The notes beneath the pieces were generated by a model. That model saw nothing but the letters and a program-made list of their open reading frames with translations, searched no databases and was not told the origin of the DNA. From Tulasnella sp. 424 (Eukaryota; Basidiomycota; Agaricomycetes; Cantharellales; Tulasnellaceae): 64,000 bases of DNA. Within the stretch, counting starts at the first letter, position 1; every line of letters begins with the position of its first letter. The position numbers and the translations under genes are program-made. The stretch lies in contig WSUB01000008.1 of NCBI GenBank assembly GCA_019633425.1, forward strand, positions 248,001 through 312,000, read 5' to 3'. Below are positions 24,601 to 37,099 of the stretch, piece by piece.

Positions 24601-25167
24601 GCAGTCTCTCGAAGAACGTGCCTCGCCTCTTGGAGTTCTCGGGTGCGAGTGCTGAGGGTGGCATAGCTTTCGTTCATTTGAACGAGACGAGCTTCGTGCT
24701 CGTTCAGCTTGACCTCCAACTCGTCTCGCATTTGCGCTACGCGAGGACCGACAAGGAGCATCGGAGCGGATTCATCGAGAGGTCGAGTGGGAATGCTTTC
24801 TTTCTCGACTTGGCCGCTGAAGAAGCGGACTCGGCGGGCCATTTCGTCGATGCGCCGGATCTCACCGACGAATGAGCGTTGGAACGGGTTAACCTCCGGG
24901 TTAAGCTGAAGGTGATAGATTAGTACCCCCATGCAGAGATACGTAGATATGCATCCGTACATCTTTGAACTGGACATTGCCAAGTTCTGCTAGTTCTGCG
25001 ATGGTGTCATGGGCAACTTCGGTTGGAATGAAGAGCTGCACCAAGCTCATCTCTTCCGAGCCTGTTCAAATAAAAAAACCCCCCACACAAAATATCTCAT
25101 TAGACTGTGGCCTATAATCTCCCTCTGAATGGTGCGACGTACGGAAGAGACTTGGATAGGAAGTCAT
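21645..25167 (-). CDS. VPH1: V-type proton ATPase subunit a
   Basis: Membrane-sector stator subunit that forms the proton half-channels of the vacuolar ATPase. ATG at 25167 (MTSYPSLF); exon 2 gives [23 protein letters not shown], the conserved start of the cytosolic domain. Then come [24 protein letters not shown], the coiled-coil arms, GATLYPID and [12 protein letters not shown]. The membrane half includes [17 protein letters not shown] and [20 protein letters not shown] helix sequence. It then has [20 protein letters not shown], whose Arg corresponds to the essential proton-channel arginine of yeast Vph1. Small last exons give [25 protein letters not shown] and [18 protein letters not shown] at 21645. 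About ten introns. Whether it is the vacuolar or Golgi isoform cannot be told from sequence alone. Confidence 0.95.
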
Positions 25168-25298
25168 GGTGGGCAGCCCAAGGTTAAGGAGAGAAATGGG
25201 AAAGGCTGCGTCGATGGTTGTAATGCCAACACCTCAGATGTCCGTGTAAACGCCGAACGACTGCGTCACGCTTCCCTTCCGACCACCCACTCGCCAAA
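25168..25298. promoter_or_regulatory. Divergent promoter, VPH1 / ITFG1-like gene
   Basis: Only 131 bases separate the two opposing start codons, so both genes must share control sequence here. Confidence 0.6.
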
Positions 25299-27975
25299 AT
25301 GACACTTAAGGCGGGTCTCCTAGTACTATCTCTAGTCTTACCATTCTCGGTACACGGATTCGTCTGGCCGTTCTCCAAAAAGCGCTTTACCTCAAATGGA
25401 CTCATAGGAGCTGGACCATTGGGTTTGGACGGTGTCGATGGTCGGGTTGCGGCTTTCGGCGACTTCGGAGGGGATCAATTGTCAGTGTCAAATGCTATGC
25501 AAGGCGGTTAATCGTGCGATGAGGCTGACATGTTCTCAAATGTAGCCTTGATGTAGTGACGCTGAGTGAAGATCAGCGTACTTTGACCCTGTACAATTGG
25601 GATCACGGTGAGGGGATGTTCATTCCGGCATCAGACGCCATTTCTCATAAAACGATCTGCAGATCAATTCCGCTTTACGCAGAGTACCGTGATAAGTGTT
25701 CCGACAAGGGTGCTGAACGTCGTCCCGGGCGACTTCACTCATGATGGAAAGCTTGACCTGCTGGTCATGTCGCAAGCCCCGGACTCGGGGTCGCAGTTGG
25801 ACATCGGTTTATATGTAGGCTCCAGTGGAGGGCTAAGTGCGTTGCATGCGGCTTCTTGTAGCGTGAAGCTTTACAAACTGATGCACTCCGCACCGCAGCA
25901 ACCCCCCCAATGCCAGTGCCCCGCTCGACCCTCGCTCAGCCGATACCAATAGACACAAACGGAGACATGAAGATCGATCTACTGGGTCTTTCTCCCGCAT
26001 CCTCGACTCAATCATACCTGAGGATATGGCAGAATACCTGGAACCCACAGAGTCCAGGGAACTCGACGCTGTTCAATTTGGTCAACCCATCATTCACAGG
26101 AAATGATCCATGCGAGCTGGCTGATCCTCATAGCAGCGCCGTGCTGGACTTTGACGGAGACTGCCTGGCTGGTCAGTAGCGCTTTGGGTTTTCTTCGAGC
26201 CAGCAATCACTCAATTCTCGATTGTAGACCTTTTCATGGTGTGCAAGACCGTCCAACCGGGACAGCTGTCCTATCAAATCTGGTTAAATGACAAGAGTGG
26301 CTCGTTCCGGTTCTCTCAAGGAGGCAATCTGCCTCAAGGAGCTGGGCAAATAACCTTTGCCGACATTGGTAACCATCAACCCTGGCTTGATTTGCAGTGT
26401 GACTGATACCTGACCGGCCATAGACCGTGATGGCACCATCGACATGGTGTTCCCCACCTGCAACTCTGTATCAAGCACGACAGGCGTCGGGACGGATTGC
26501 TACATCAACATCGTCTACAACAAGCAGAGACCACTTTGCTCAAATGCTGCTCTAACCAACCGGAACTGTCGATTCCCTGAAGACCTGTGCACCGCCGACC
26601 CATCGTTCACGTTCGACTTTACTGATTCTATTGACAATGACGTGAGCACTCTCGAGCACCCTGAGCATTAGTTGAAATTGACTGAAACCCTGCGCAATCT
26701 CATCCTAGGGTTACGTTCGTTTCCCGCTCTCAACCCTCATGCAAAACTTCGACACAGACCGGATCGGTCTACTCATAAACGATAACACCTATAACCCGCC
26801 TTTACCCCTCGGCATCAAAATAGGAGATGCAGACTTAGACGGCTTCCCGGACATGCTACCTATCATCGCTCATAACGGCAATGTCGCCGGCATCTCGACC
26901 ACTCCCTACCTGCTGCATTCAGTTCCATGCGATGACGCTGCCAGGAAGAAAATTGGGAAGTGTCCTCAAGGCCGACGTTTCTTTCAGCCCGTGACGAAGA
27001 ATGTTGGACCGTTGGAAGAGATCACGGACGCAAGAGGAGTTGCATTTTTAGACATGGATGAAGATGTGCGCCGTGTCTTACTTAGTTCTCTATGCGTGCA
27101 CTGAAGTGACGGTTCAACAGGGGACGCTAGATATCCTAGTCCAAAGGACCGGAAAGCAGACCAACCAGAAGGTTTCATTCATTCAAAATAACTTCTTCCA
27201 CGACGCATTCTTCTTGAAGGCAATTGGTATGTGATTAGTATTCTATGCTTTGGCTCCCAGAGTAGCTCATTCGTCGTCCTCTAGTGCTCAATGGAGCGTG
27301 CAACGGCCTTTGTGTCCCTTACAATTCAAGCGAACCGCGATATCATGTACGATACTTTGAATCTTCCCTGTTGTCCTGTCATACTCATTCTCCGCGCAGC
27401 CCTTCGGTGTTAGCTATTCGGGAGCCACTTTCAAGTACACAGTCATTGATACCAATGGTCGTCGTACTGCTGCACAAGGTCTGGATCGTATATCGCGGGT
27501 CACAAAATGTCTTAGAGTGCTAATATCTTCCTCTAGTCGCCCAACTTCCTCAAACATCATATCACTCGCTGCAAACACCGTATTCCTTCTTCGGGCTTGG
27601 TCGAACCAACAATTACATCGAAAACCTCTTTGTAGGGAGTACGAAGCATGCTCCCGAACACTTCATTAACATGGAAGGCGTCATTCCCAACTCAAGAGTC
27701 GTGATTATGCCTCCAGCAAATGACGACAGCTCGTGGAAGCGAGAGCTATACCTTCGACCAGGAGAATGGATTCCTTGGGTAACACTCACGATTGTTATTG
27801 CAACGGTTATTCTGGGTATCGTAGTCTTCGTACTGCATCTGAACGAAAAGGTACGATCTTTCGGGCCGGCTCGCGAAAGAAACCTCGTCGCTAACGATAT
27901 CCTTTACCCCTTCAGCGAGAGGATGAGTTGGAGAGACGTAGAGCATTACATCATATCAACTTCGATGCACTGTAG
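25299..27975 (+). CDS. ITFG1: ITFG1/TIP-like FG-GAP repeat membrane protein
   Basis: Type I membrane protein of the T-cell immunomodulatory protein (TIP/ITFG1) family; function in fungi unknown. ATG at 25299 starts a signal peptide (MTLKAGLLVLSLVLPFSVHG). The lumenal part contains FG-GAP/VCBS-type calcium-loop repeats: FGDFGGDQ with LDVVTLSED, GDFTHDGKLDLLVM, IDTNGDMKIDLLGLS, DRDGTIDMVFPTC, GDADLDGFPDMLPI and a split DMDED/GTLDILVQ. Several Cys and N-glycosylation sites follow, with a membrane span WIPWVTLTIVIATVILGIVV. The short cytosolic tail is split by an intron and ends EDELERRRALHHINFDAL, TAG at 27973. The tail resembles that of animal ITFG1. About a dozen introns. The gene ends 20 bases from the converging LACTB2-like gene. 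Confidence 0.9.
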
Positions 27976-27995
27976 CTTACTATGTTCCCTTGTAA

Positions 27996-29236
27996 TCAAA
28001 TTTCGGAAACCTGTTCCACTTCCGGGACCCATCTCCAGACGTCGGTTCTCATTTCCATACCTTCGGACCTCTTATCTCTTTGCACCCGTCCTTCTTTCTC
28101 CAACTTCAGGAGATGCATTGCGACGCTATACCCGGCCGCTTGCCAGATGGACTGCGGGTAGGACGCATAGACTACAGCAACGACCTGCTCTATCGTCCAA
28201 CCATTTGGGTGTTCGCCAGCGGGCTGAGGGGTCTCCAATACGGCGATTATTTCTCTCTCCCTCTCCAGCCGATGTTTGATGTACTCCTCGAGCTTAGCTC
28301 TAGCGTCTTCCACAACCTGGCCGTGGCCTGGATGGATGTGTATCGACCTGTCACCGTCCTTGCTTGCCAAAATTCCCTGCAGCCGGTGCAGGCTGTCGAG
28401 GTAGGTGGAAAGGTCTTCGAAGACAGCTGTGCCGTGACCAAGAATACCATCTCCTGTGAACAATACATAGTCTTCTTCCAACCACATCGAGACTGAGTCG
28501 CTTGTGTGTCCTGGAGTGTGGATGATCTCCAACGTCGTTCCGTTGTCCACCGCCTTTATGACCTGGCCGTCGGCTAGGTCATGGAAGTATGGAACTTGTT
28601 CTGCTTTCTCTGGTCTGTGGTAGAGATCCGGGTTTTCGGCGAGCCAGGCCTGCGTTTTCTCGAGGGAATCATCGAAACTAGATGTAGATTTCCGAATGAA
28701 GGTCTTGGTTGGATCTTCGAGGGGATACTTGTGCAGGCGTGGTGGGACGTAAGGTCGGTCAGGGTCCGAAAGCTTTCGGAGCATGGTAAGGATCGAGGGG
28801 AGACCGCAATGGTGATCACCATGTCGGTGAGTGATTATGATATCACTAATAAGACGGCCACCTGTTGCTCCGGGAGCTTCGCTGCGCAGAGTTTGCCTTA
28901 GGAGGGGGATGTACTCCTCCTTTCCTTCCCCGGTGTCGATCAGGATCCAAGGAGGACGACGCCCCACCAGATATGTGTTCGTTCCTAGACGACACAGAAG
29001 TTAGAAATATGAGAGAGAATAATCGAGCCAAGCTAACTTGCCTTGTAGTGTGAATTTTCCCGGGTTCTGATGTGCTGTCAGCAACCTTTACCCCACTAAT
29101 CAACGAGCAACCACAAACCTGTCCTAGGATACGCAAAACACGGTCCGAAAGCTAAATGGAAGACGTTAGGCTTCCATCGGCACAGCTGGGCCAGCATTCT
29201 CACTCTGGTTACTGGAGGGAGCGTTTCAACGTTCAT
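27996..29236 (-). CDS. LACTB2: LACTB2-like metallo-beta-lactamase fold hydrolase
   Basis: Human LACTB2 is a mitochondrial endoribonuclease; fungal relatives include thioesterases, so the substrate here is open. ATG at 29236 (MNVETLPPVTRV). A small exon ends GKFTLQ and splices through a GC-AG intron (28985-29041) into GTNTYLVGRRPPWILIDTG. The metal-binding motif is THRHGDHHCG; further ligands lie in HTPGHTSDS, FTGDGILGHG and HPGHG. The C-terminal winged-helix segment (WTIEQVVAVVYASYP, then AAGYSVAMHLLKLEKEGRV) is typical of LACTB2. No clear mitochondrial presequence is visible. The gene converges on the ITFG1-like gene with 20 bases between stops, so their 3' UTRs probably overlap. Confidence 0.9.
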
Positions 29237-29423
29237 GGTGTTTCGGTAAGATGTAAAGCACGAATGACGTTAACTTTGGATTACTAAAGTAGGCCGACAT
29301 TCGACAAACGGGTGGATTCTAGGATGCTCACTCATTACTTACAAAGACCACGAGCAGCTGACATTGTGCGAAGGGCGGAGACTTTTTTTATCAACACGAA
29401 GTAGTACAGTAAGGGAAATGGTG

Positions 29424-31751
29424 TCACTGGCCCCAACGTTGTCTTCGCCCGCCCCCTCCACCTCCACCTCCTCCCCTATATCCGCCACCGCCGCCCCGCT
29501 GATTGCCTCTCCCACTCCAACCATTAGGTCCATTAGGTCCATCTTGATTACTTTGTTCCCCAAAGCCCGGAAACATGGAATTCTGACTAGGCAAAGCCGC
29601 CTCGCTCCTTCCGGCAACAGCAGCACCGCCAGTGCTGCCGCCCCCAAATCCAGGAATAAAGTCCTCCTCGCCACCACCGCTGGCCAATCCAGGAACACCC
29701 ATCCCCATGCCAGGTGGTTGGAACCCACCCTGGCGATTGAATCCGTCGTCGAAACCTCCACCACCAAAGCCTGCGTCTTGCGCGGCAGCGCCGGCGAAAC
29801 CCAAGCCTGGCACGTAGTCCTCGTCCTCTTCTTGTTGGTCGTCATCCTTGGAGTCGATCGGCTTCTCTCCTCCAGCTTTCCATTCTCCTCCGACATCAGA
29901 AGGTCTCTCCCTGCTCCAGAAGCGGGTGGTGTAATCGTTGGAGGCCGAGACGAGGATGTGGCCGAGGGGATGATAGGCGAGGCACCAAACGTTTGAGTCG
30001 TGCGCTTCGTCTACTGAAGTTCGTGGTGTTGGTGTTGGAGAATCTAAGGACCAATGCACGATGGCACCCTCTGAGCCACCCGAAACCAGAATGGAGGAGT
30101 GAGTCGGATGCCAGGCAACGGCTGAAGGATAATTTGCTATCAGCCGCAATGTGATGGAAAGCACTGGTGGGCACGTACAACAAACTTCTTTCTTGTGACC
30201 TTTAAAGCAAACGAACTCCTTCATCGCGCGGATATCGAATACTCGTAAGGTTTGGTCGCGGGAGGCAGACGCGATCATGTCACCGTTGATACTCCAAGCG
30301 ATGGACTGGATTGTGTTCTTGTGGCTATAACTACAGGGCCAAGAGATACTCTGAGCCTTGTATCACAGAAGGGAGAAGAAGATACGAACATAGCAGAGAG
30401 GGCTTGACCACTTCGTGGATCCCAAAACTTGACTAACTTGTCTTTACTCCCCGAAGCAAGCAGACCTTTGGTCGGGTGCCATTCCACGCATTTGACATCC
30501 CAGCCATGTCCTGCCAGATATCATGTCAAGTAGACCCTCTACGGATGTTAATATACACGGACCTGTGAAGGTTCTCTCCTCTCTCATTGTCTCAAACGAC
30601 CAGAGTTTGAGCTTGGAGTCGTCACTGCATGTTACGAACCGCGCATCATCCGGACTGAAGCTCAGCCCACGGACGGACTCTCGATGTGCAGGCCAAGCTG
30701 CAACATTGTTCATGTTTGGTTGGAAGTACTTCACCACGCCAGAGTCATCTGAGGAGGCAAGGAAGGTCCCTGAATGGTTGAAGCGTATGGCCCGTATAGT
30801 CGAATCGTGTGCTTGCAAAATTGTCTCGAAATTGAACGTCAGACCATTCCACAGGGTGAATTCGCCGCTAGCAGAGCCCGTCAATATTCTTCGTGCTTCG
30901 GGCGTCCACTTCAAATGAACCCATCAGCTCAAGAAAGTTGAACGGGGAGCTTAACCCATACCGTAACCACGTTAACGGGGTATTTGATTTTGTTCGTAGA
31001 AGTATGGACGAATTTCGTGCACAAAGAGGTTGAAGGGTTGCTAGGATATGCGTTGGGGGGAAGTAGCTATAAGTTTCAAGCTATCAGTACTGTGATATCG
31101 AACGTCATTATCAACAACCTCGCCCGATATGACAGGTTGGGCGGGTGTTCATTTATGCAACAGTCGGAGCATGTCACTTCTCGTTATCTCGAAAAAGATA
31201 TGTCCTCAGAGAAGCTGAGGTCCTGGTGATTAGCGGACGACCTTTGGTCAACTGCTCGTTCCAGTGTTGCTCGACTCCCTTGCAAGCCAGCCAAGCGAAT
31301 CCGGTTTCTCAAGCTCCGCTCCTCAAGCAGAGGTGTCTCCAATCCAAACTGAGAAGACCGAAGATATGATAAACAGTGACTACCACTTACATCAACTACG
31401 TAGGTCGCTGCTGGTCTCATAGCGGGTAAGTAGTTGCGGTTGGGACGCGTTTTTCGAAGCTACAAATAATGGTGAATGAGCGACAAAGCCGTGCCACAAA
31501 ATTTAGAAACGTACATCGTTCCATCTCCCGATCCCGCCATGATAGTCGACAGTCTTTCTCGGCTTGACTTTCTTGATGGCCCTTGGATCCATCCCAGCCT
31601 TTTGGGCTGCCTCTTCTTGTGCCAGTCGTTCGAGGTCAGGCCCTGGCGGCTCTGGCTCTTCTAAGTATTTTGAGGGCCTCCAAGCATTCTCGTCTAGTAT
31701 TGGTGGCTTATGAGGGAGGAGATACGGAACAGAGCTTGAAGACGCTGACAT
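29424..31751 (-). CDS. PFS2: Polyadenylation factor subunit PFS2 (WDR33 type)
   Basis: WD40 scaffold of the nuclear mRNA cleavage and polyadenylation factor. ATG at 31751 ([17 protein letters not shown]). The conserved lead-in is [18 protein letters not shown], then [21 protein letters not shown] repeats follow over exons down to about 29900: [114 protein letters not shown] and [20 protein letters not shown]. The tail is acidic, then Gly-rich with a terminal RGG-like run, as in many fungal homologues. About seven introns. Confidence 0.95.
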
Positions 31752-31875
31752 CGGGTGGCTGGGGAGACGTAGAACGACAAACAAACTGTTGGGTTTGCCA
31801 CGGCTCCCGTACAGCATTTCTCGGCGCCTTCAAGTTGTAGAGCGCTTCCTTCCACGACCATCCCATACCCCTCCA
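31752..31875. promoter_or_regulatory. Short divergent promoter, PFS2 / ABCG transporter
   Basis: Only 124 bases lie between the start codons of the two opposing genes. Regulatory sequence must be shared or extend into transcribed sequence. Confidence 0.6.
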
Positions 31876-34800
31876 ATGGCCCCAGCCATCCTCTGGGCTC
31901 TAATAGGGCTGCTACCAACAGGAATCTTGGCCCAGACAACTTGCTCAAATTACGGCTCGGCAAATGGGACTCAATGCGCCTGTCCACCCGGTTTTGCTGG
32001 TTCAACTTGTGCGGAAGCCACTTGCGGTGGCACCATTTTTCAAGGACTCTCCCGGCCACTCGCTTCTGCCACCAACGGACTCTCGAACATAACCACCTGT
32101 CCTTGCCAAGACGGATGGGGCGGCGTCGGATGCAACGTATGCCAGACCAACCAAGCTTGCCAGTCAGGCTACAACTCGGTTTTTGGCGATGCAGCAAGTA
32201 CTGCGGCCGCAACTGGCTTCGATGCCTCATTGCAATGCAACACTGCACCACGAGTGTACGCAAGTGGTGAGATGAGCTGCCAAGTTATTGTAAGTCCTCG
32301 GGCTCCGCATACTATCCCCAGAAGAAGCCCCTAATCTATCTGCTTATGTCACACTCCGCAGAACCCAACCTTGCAAGGCATGTCATTCTTTCGCTAAATA
32401 TAGATGAACTCCCTCTAACTGATGTGGTTCGAACAGCATTGTATCCTGGCAGGACGGAATTGAACATTCTTCGCACAATCGATCCCTCGCTGTCGACATT
32501 GAGAAACATTTCAGACCTTGGTGACAAAGGCTCCGTCCGCGCTCAGCTTTGGTACAACGATGTCGAAACCTTCTACTGTCAAGCCAGTAATTGCACTCAA
32601 AGTGAAGACTCGTCGTCGGGCGCTGTTTCGTGGCAGTGCGACACCCTGTCCTGCACCTGTATACCAGGATCTCCTCTTTGTGGAGCCAATCCGGTCCGTC
32701 CGTCAGACCTCATGACTTTCGCTTTCTATTGACATCCCCTTGTCCCGAATAGATTGCCGACTTGACCAAAACGATCAACAGCCTCGGTGGCACCCTGGGA
32801 ATTAAATGCGACCCACCATCAAATGGCTCTTCCACCTGCTCGTTTGTTCAAGACATCCTAAAGAGTCTATTTGGCGCGAACGGACTCCAGCTGTCGAGTT
32901 GTACCTTCGGCGAGTGCGTTCAGAACGCTGTCGTTACTGGAAACTCCAATTCTACAGCAACGACCACCTCTTCAGGCGGATCGTCCCTTGGTGGAGGTGT
33001 GATCGCTGGTCTTGCTGTCGTCGGTGCCCTCCTTCTACTCGCTGTCATTGGCATAGTTTGGGGCTGGTTGGTTCAGAGAAAGGCGAGGGCTGCTGCTGGA
33101 AGTGGACTCGGAGGGACCGCATCCCAGGCCGAGCGGAAAGCAGGAGTGGGCATTGAGTGGGTAGATGTCGGTTACACCATTCAGACCAGAAAGAGGGGTG
33201 GATTGCTTCCAACGAGGGGCGCAAATGACTTTGATGACGGGAAAGTTATTCTTAACGGGATCAGCGGTCGGGTTCAACCTGGAGAGATGATGGCCATTCT
33301 TGGCCCAAGTGGTACGTCAATACATCTTCCCATCCGCTCGACTCGTGGTAACACAAAAAAAATCTTATTTAGGTGCTGGGAAGACTAGTTTGATCGAGCT
33401 CCTTGCTGGCAAGAACAAGGATGGAATTGCATCAGGCGCATTAACCTTCTTCACTCCTTCGGGCACCCCACCTCCTCGACGACCTCGTATCGGATTCGTG
33501 GACCAAACGGACATACTGCCTTCAACACTCACAGTCAAAGAAGCTCTGCTCTTTGCGGCACGGTTGCGCCTTCCAGAATCGGTGTCAGAAGCAGACAAAG
33601 CCGCAAGAGTTTTTGAAGTCATGCAGCAACTAGGCATCTCAGACCTTGCCGACATGAAGATTGGTGGAACATTCGGTCAAGGCAGAGGCGTTAGTGGGGG
33701 CGAAATGAGAAGGATCAGCATTGGTCTCGAGCTTGTTGCCAGGCCGGAAATTCTCATCCTTGACGAACCGGTGAGCGCTCCCTTGAACCTCGATCACCCT
33801 TTCCGGCTCTTTCTAACTCTAGGGTGCATCTGTTAGACTTCGGGCCTGGACTCCGCCTCCGCTCTCAAAGTGGCCACCGTCCTCCAACAGCTTGCGCGCG
33901 ACCCGGACAGCCCCACGACTGTCATTGCATCCATCCATCAACCAAGGTGCGAGAAATTCATTTTCCTGGCATAGTGCCGTACTGAATTACTTCCTTAGCT
34001 CCCAGTTATACCGTACATTTGATCAACTGCTTGTACTCTCAAAGGGTCGCACCTTGTATTCTGGTGCAGGCGGAGCTGCCCCAACCACTTACTTCGCTTC
34101 CCGAGGGTATCCTTGCCCCGATATGTACAACCCTGCGGATCATCTTCTGGATCTTGCTACGGCACCCCCATCTACTTTGACGAGCCGGCCAAACGTCTCT
34201 TCTTCATCAACTGAAGGCCCTCCCGGGAAAGTGACCAACGGCACTCCAGGGGAGAAGGATGCCCTCGAACTTAGACCCCTTGGAAGCAACTCTCCATCCA
34301 GGAAATGGATTGGCTCAAGGGATGGAAAACTTGCAACGTCTCATCCAGACTCTCTGGGTTACCCCTCTACATTCTTAACCCAGCTAGAAGTCTTGTCAGG
34401 AAGGGAGTGGACAAATTTGAAGAGGTTCGTTGCTTTCTCCGCTATTGGACTTTGATATCGGCTCTGAAAGTATTCTATGCTGGGTCTCATTAGGGACAAG
34501 TCCCTCTTCATTGCCCACTTCGGGGTGGCGGCGATCCTTGGTGTCTTCTGTGGTGCGTTTATCACCAGCCGCTCAGCGTCGAGCGGTGTTATAACGTCAA
34601 CATATCCTTCCAGGTGGACTCTATTACAATACCGGGATAACGATTGCTGGTTTCCAATCCCGCGTCGGATGTCTATTCTTCTTGGTATGCCTGCTCAGCT
34701 TAAATCTAAGGACGTAGCTGTGACTGATTGCATACTCGTAGGGATCTCTGATCTCGTTCATGTCACTAAGTGCGCTGTACAACATTGTTGAAATCAAGCC

Positions 34801-35618
34801 ATTGTTCCTGCGTGAACGAGCTGGAAGATACTACAGGTAACTTTAGCCCTCCACACCATGGCATTATCAAGTGCTAACTCGATACCATCAGTCCCTCCGC
34901 CTGGCTCTTGGCCCGCGTATTATTTGATGTCATACCGCTCCGAATCATACCGACGATCGTAGTATCGACGATGTTCGTGTTTCCGCTGACACAGCTGAAA
35001 CATAACGCTGACCTAGACGCTCGAATAGCACGTATTGGATGGCTGGCCTTTCTGCCGATGCAGCACGGTTCTTCAAGTTCCTTCTCATTCTTGTGCTCTT
35101 CTCCCTGGCAATGGCACTGTATAACTTCCTGCTAGCCTGTACTTTCAGCAACGGGGGCATTGCGATCTTGCTGTCGGCGTTGTTTAATCTCTTTACGATG
35201 ACGTTTGCCGGCTTCTGTAAGTTTGTTCCATGGTCTAAATGGCCCGCGGACTTATCCTGTCTTTTGCAGTTGTTCACTTGGACACCATCCCTCCTGTCCT
35301 TCGCTGGCTGCAGTGGCTCTGCCCATTGAAATACTGCCTTGAGGCTCTCAGCGTTAATGAGGTCGGCTCCGGTCTGATGATCCAAGACTCGTTGCAAGGC
35401 GTTCCCGTCAACATCTCGGCGCAACTGATTATGACGATGCTCTTCGGTTTCGGCCCCAACAACTATTACAGGTATTTAGTTTACTTAAAGCCGCCTCAAT
35501 CTTACGGCTAAGCGAATTGTGATTTTATAGGGACGTGCTCGTCATCTTCGCCTTTGTCGCCGGATTTGCAGTTGCGACCATTGGCACTGTTTGGTGGCTC
35601 TTGCGCGAGCGCCGATAG
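31876..35618 (+). CDS. ABCG-family transporter with Cys-rich lumenal domain
   Basis: Half-size ABC transporter in reverse order (ATPase then membrane domain), resembling yeast Adp1. ATG at 31876 starts a signal peptide (MAPAILWALIGLLPTGILAQ). An EGF-like Cys-rich region follows (CACPPGFAGSTC, CPCQDGWGGVGC) and a first span (GVIAGLAVVGALLLLAVIG). The ATPase has Walker A GPSG-AGKT split by an intron, signature VSGGEMRR, Walker B ILILDEP-TSGLD also split, and H-loop ASIHQPSSQ. A Ser/Pro-rich linker leads to six predicted spans, including SLISFMSLSALYNIVEIKP, LARVLFDVIPLRIIPTIVV and DVLVIFAFVAGFAVATIGTVWWLL, stop TAG at 35616. More than ten introns. All ATPase motifs are intact. Substrate unknown. 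Confidence 0.93.
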
Positions 35619-35930
35619 AAGTCTGGGTATCGTTTCACTGTTTGGTGGTCTCTTCCGGTTATTCTGATATATATACCCTTCGTACATTACGCGCTCGCGG
35701 GTATTCGTTGATTTTGTACATGTTTCATACAGGTTTGTTGCTCTCACAATTAGGACTGTTCTCTCGTTTCAGTTTTCCCCTTTTCTTGCTTTCCGTCGGC
35801 GGAGATCAATTACCACAGATTATATACATAAACACCCTTTTTTCATCTACAACCCGAATGGCTCATTGCTCGATCAACAGCGCAATATAGGAGACGAGTG
35901 CTGAGGTCTCCTTCAAAGTTTTTTCCACGA
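35619..35930. other. Convergent 3' flanks
   Basis: 312 bases between the ABCG stop and the stop of the opposing basic protein gene; T-rich, consistent with two 3' UTRs. Confidence 0.45.
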
Positions 35931-36748
35931 CTAGCCGCCTGCGGTGTCCCTGAATCGCTTCGGAGCGACACGCGTACGAGAGGGTCTTGAAGACTGCAGA
36001 TGAGAGCCTAGAGTTAACGATGCAACCGTCAGAAACGGGGCTCAATTACCTGGGAAGTCTGCGGAGACGACAAAGCTGTCTTTGAACGTGTATCGACTCG
36101 AGCGTGGTTCTCTTGGGTCTCCGTTCCGAGCGGCTTCTTGCCTTTACTTGTCGTAACCCTAGAGCCACCAGTCTTGGCTGTGGGTTGCGGAGCAGGGGCG
36201 CACAAAGCGGATCAGCTGGGTCAAACAAAGTACCTTAGAGACCGTACCTTTTCTTGTAACTGCCACCTTGGCTTTAGCCCTCGTAGCTCGGGCAGAGGGC
36301 GTCCTCGCAGTTGCTACGGGCTTCTGCTGCTCCTGCTCAACGGCTGCGTCCTTCTTGGCGATTCGCTTCGCTGCAGGTTTCTTGCTTTTCGTAGCGTTTG
36401 CTACCCTGCTTGCCTGATGGATTCAAAGATCGCTGAGCCTGCGGGAAACCACACAACACAGAAGGAACTCACCCTGGCGGCTTTGGCCTTTTGCAAAGCA
36501 GTTACGGGCCTCGCAGCGATACGACTCGACGAACGCTCTCCCTTCGCAGTTTTTAAAGACGGTTGCACATTCGTTTTTCCGTCCAAAGCAGCCAGACGCT
36601 TTCGGAGTTGAAGTACCGTCTGCTCAGCCTTGAGTGCTCGTTTCTCGTTGAAGAGAGCACGACGCTCGGCTTCAAGGGCTTGGTTTCGATACCGTACACT
36701 CTCCTCCAGCTGGCTCACTGCGCTAGGGTACGACCTCCTGGGCGGCAT
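35931..36748 (-). CDS. Small basic coiled-coil protein, function unknown
   Basis: Not recognised. ATG at 36748 begins MPPRRSYPSAVSQLEESVRY and enters a helix rich in Glu, Arg and Leu (ALEAERRALFNEKRALKAEQTVLQLRKRLA), very likely a coiled coil. After KAKAA an intron leads to a Lys/Ala-rich, histone H1-like stretch (ATKSKKPAAKRIAKKDAA, ARATRAKAKVAVTRK). A further exon gives AKTGGSRVTTSKGKKPLG, and the last exon gives SSRPSRTRVAPKRFRDTAGG with TAG at 35931-35933. The final acceptor was chosen because it keeps an Arg-rich frame and a nearby stop. Composition suggests a nuclear, DNA- or microtubule-binding protein; that is inference. Confidence 0.65.
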
Positions 36749-37099
36749 GTTGGTGTTACTTTCTGAATTACGGGCTTGAGGGAGATTGGTTCGATAATGA
36801 GGGGTTGCCCTTCAATGCAAACCACTGGTGTGTGGAAAGTACTTAAGTGTGATATGAAACGAGGTCGCCGTGTATGACGCCGTCGAGATTGCGCGGTTCT
36901 CGTGGTTTCCATTCCCAACATAAACACGACCTTGAACCTGCTGCTACGGCTCACAAACCCTTTGCTTACGACCTGATACCCTGTTATTTTACTTGACGTA
37001 CACTTGGATCTCCAATCTATATCTCGAAATCGCTGCTCTAGGATCAACCTCCACCTGGTCAACCGCTCCAAACCCGTTAACCCCACCAGGAATAGATAA
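36749..37099. promoter_or_regulatory. Divergent promoter, basic protein / EI24-like gene
   Basis: 351 bases between opposing start codons. No extra gene; ordinary mixed sequence. Confidence 0.45.
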
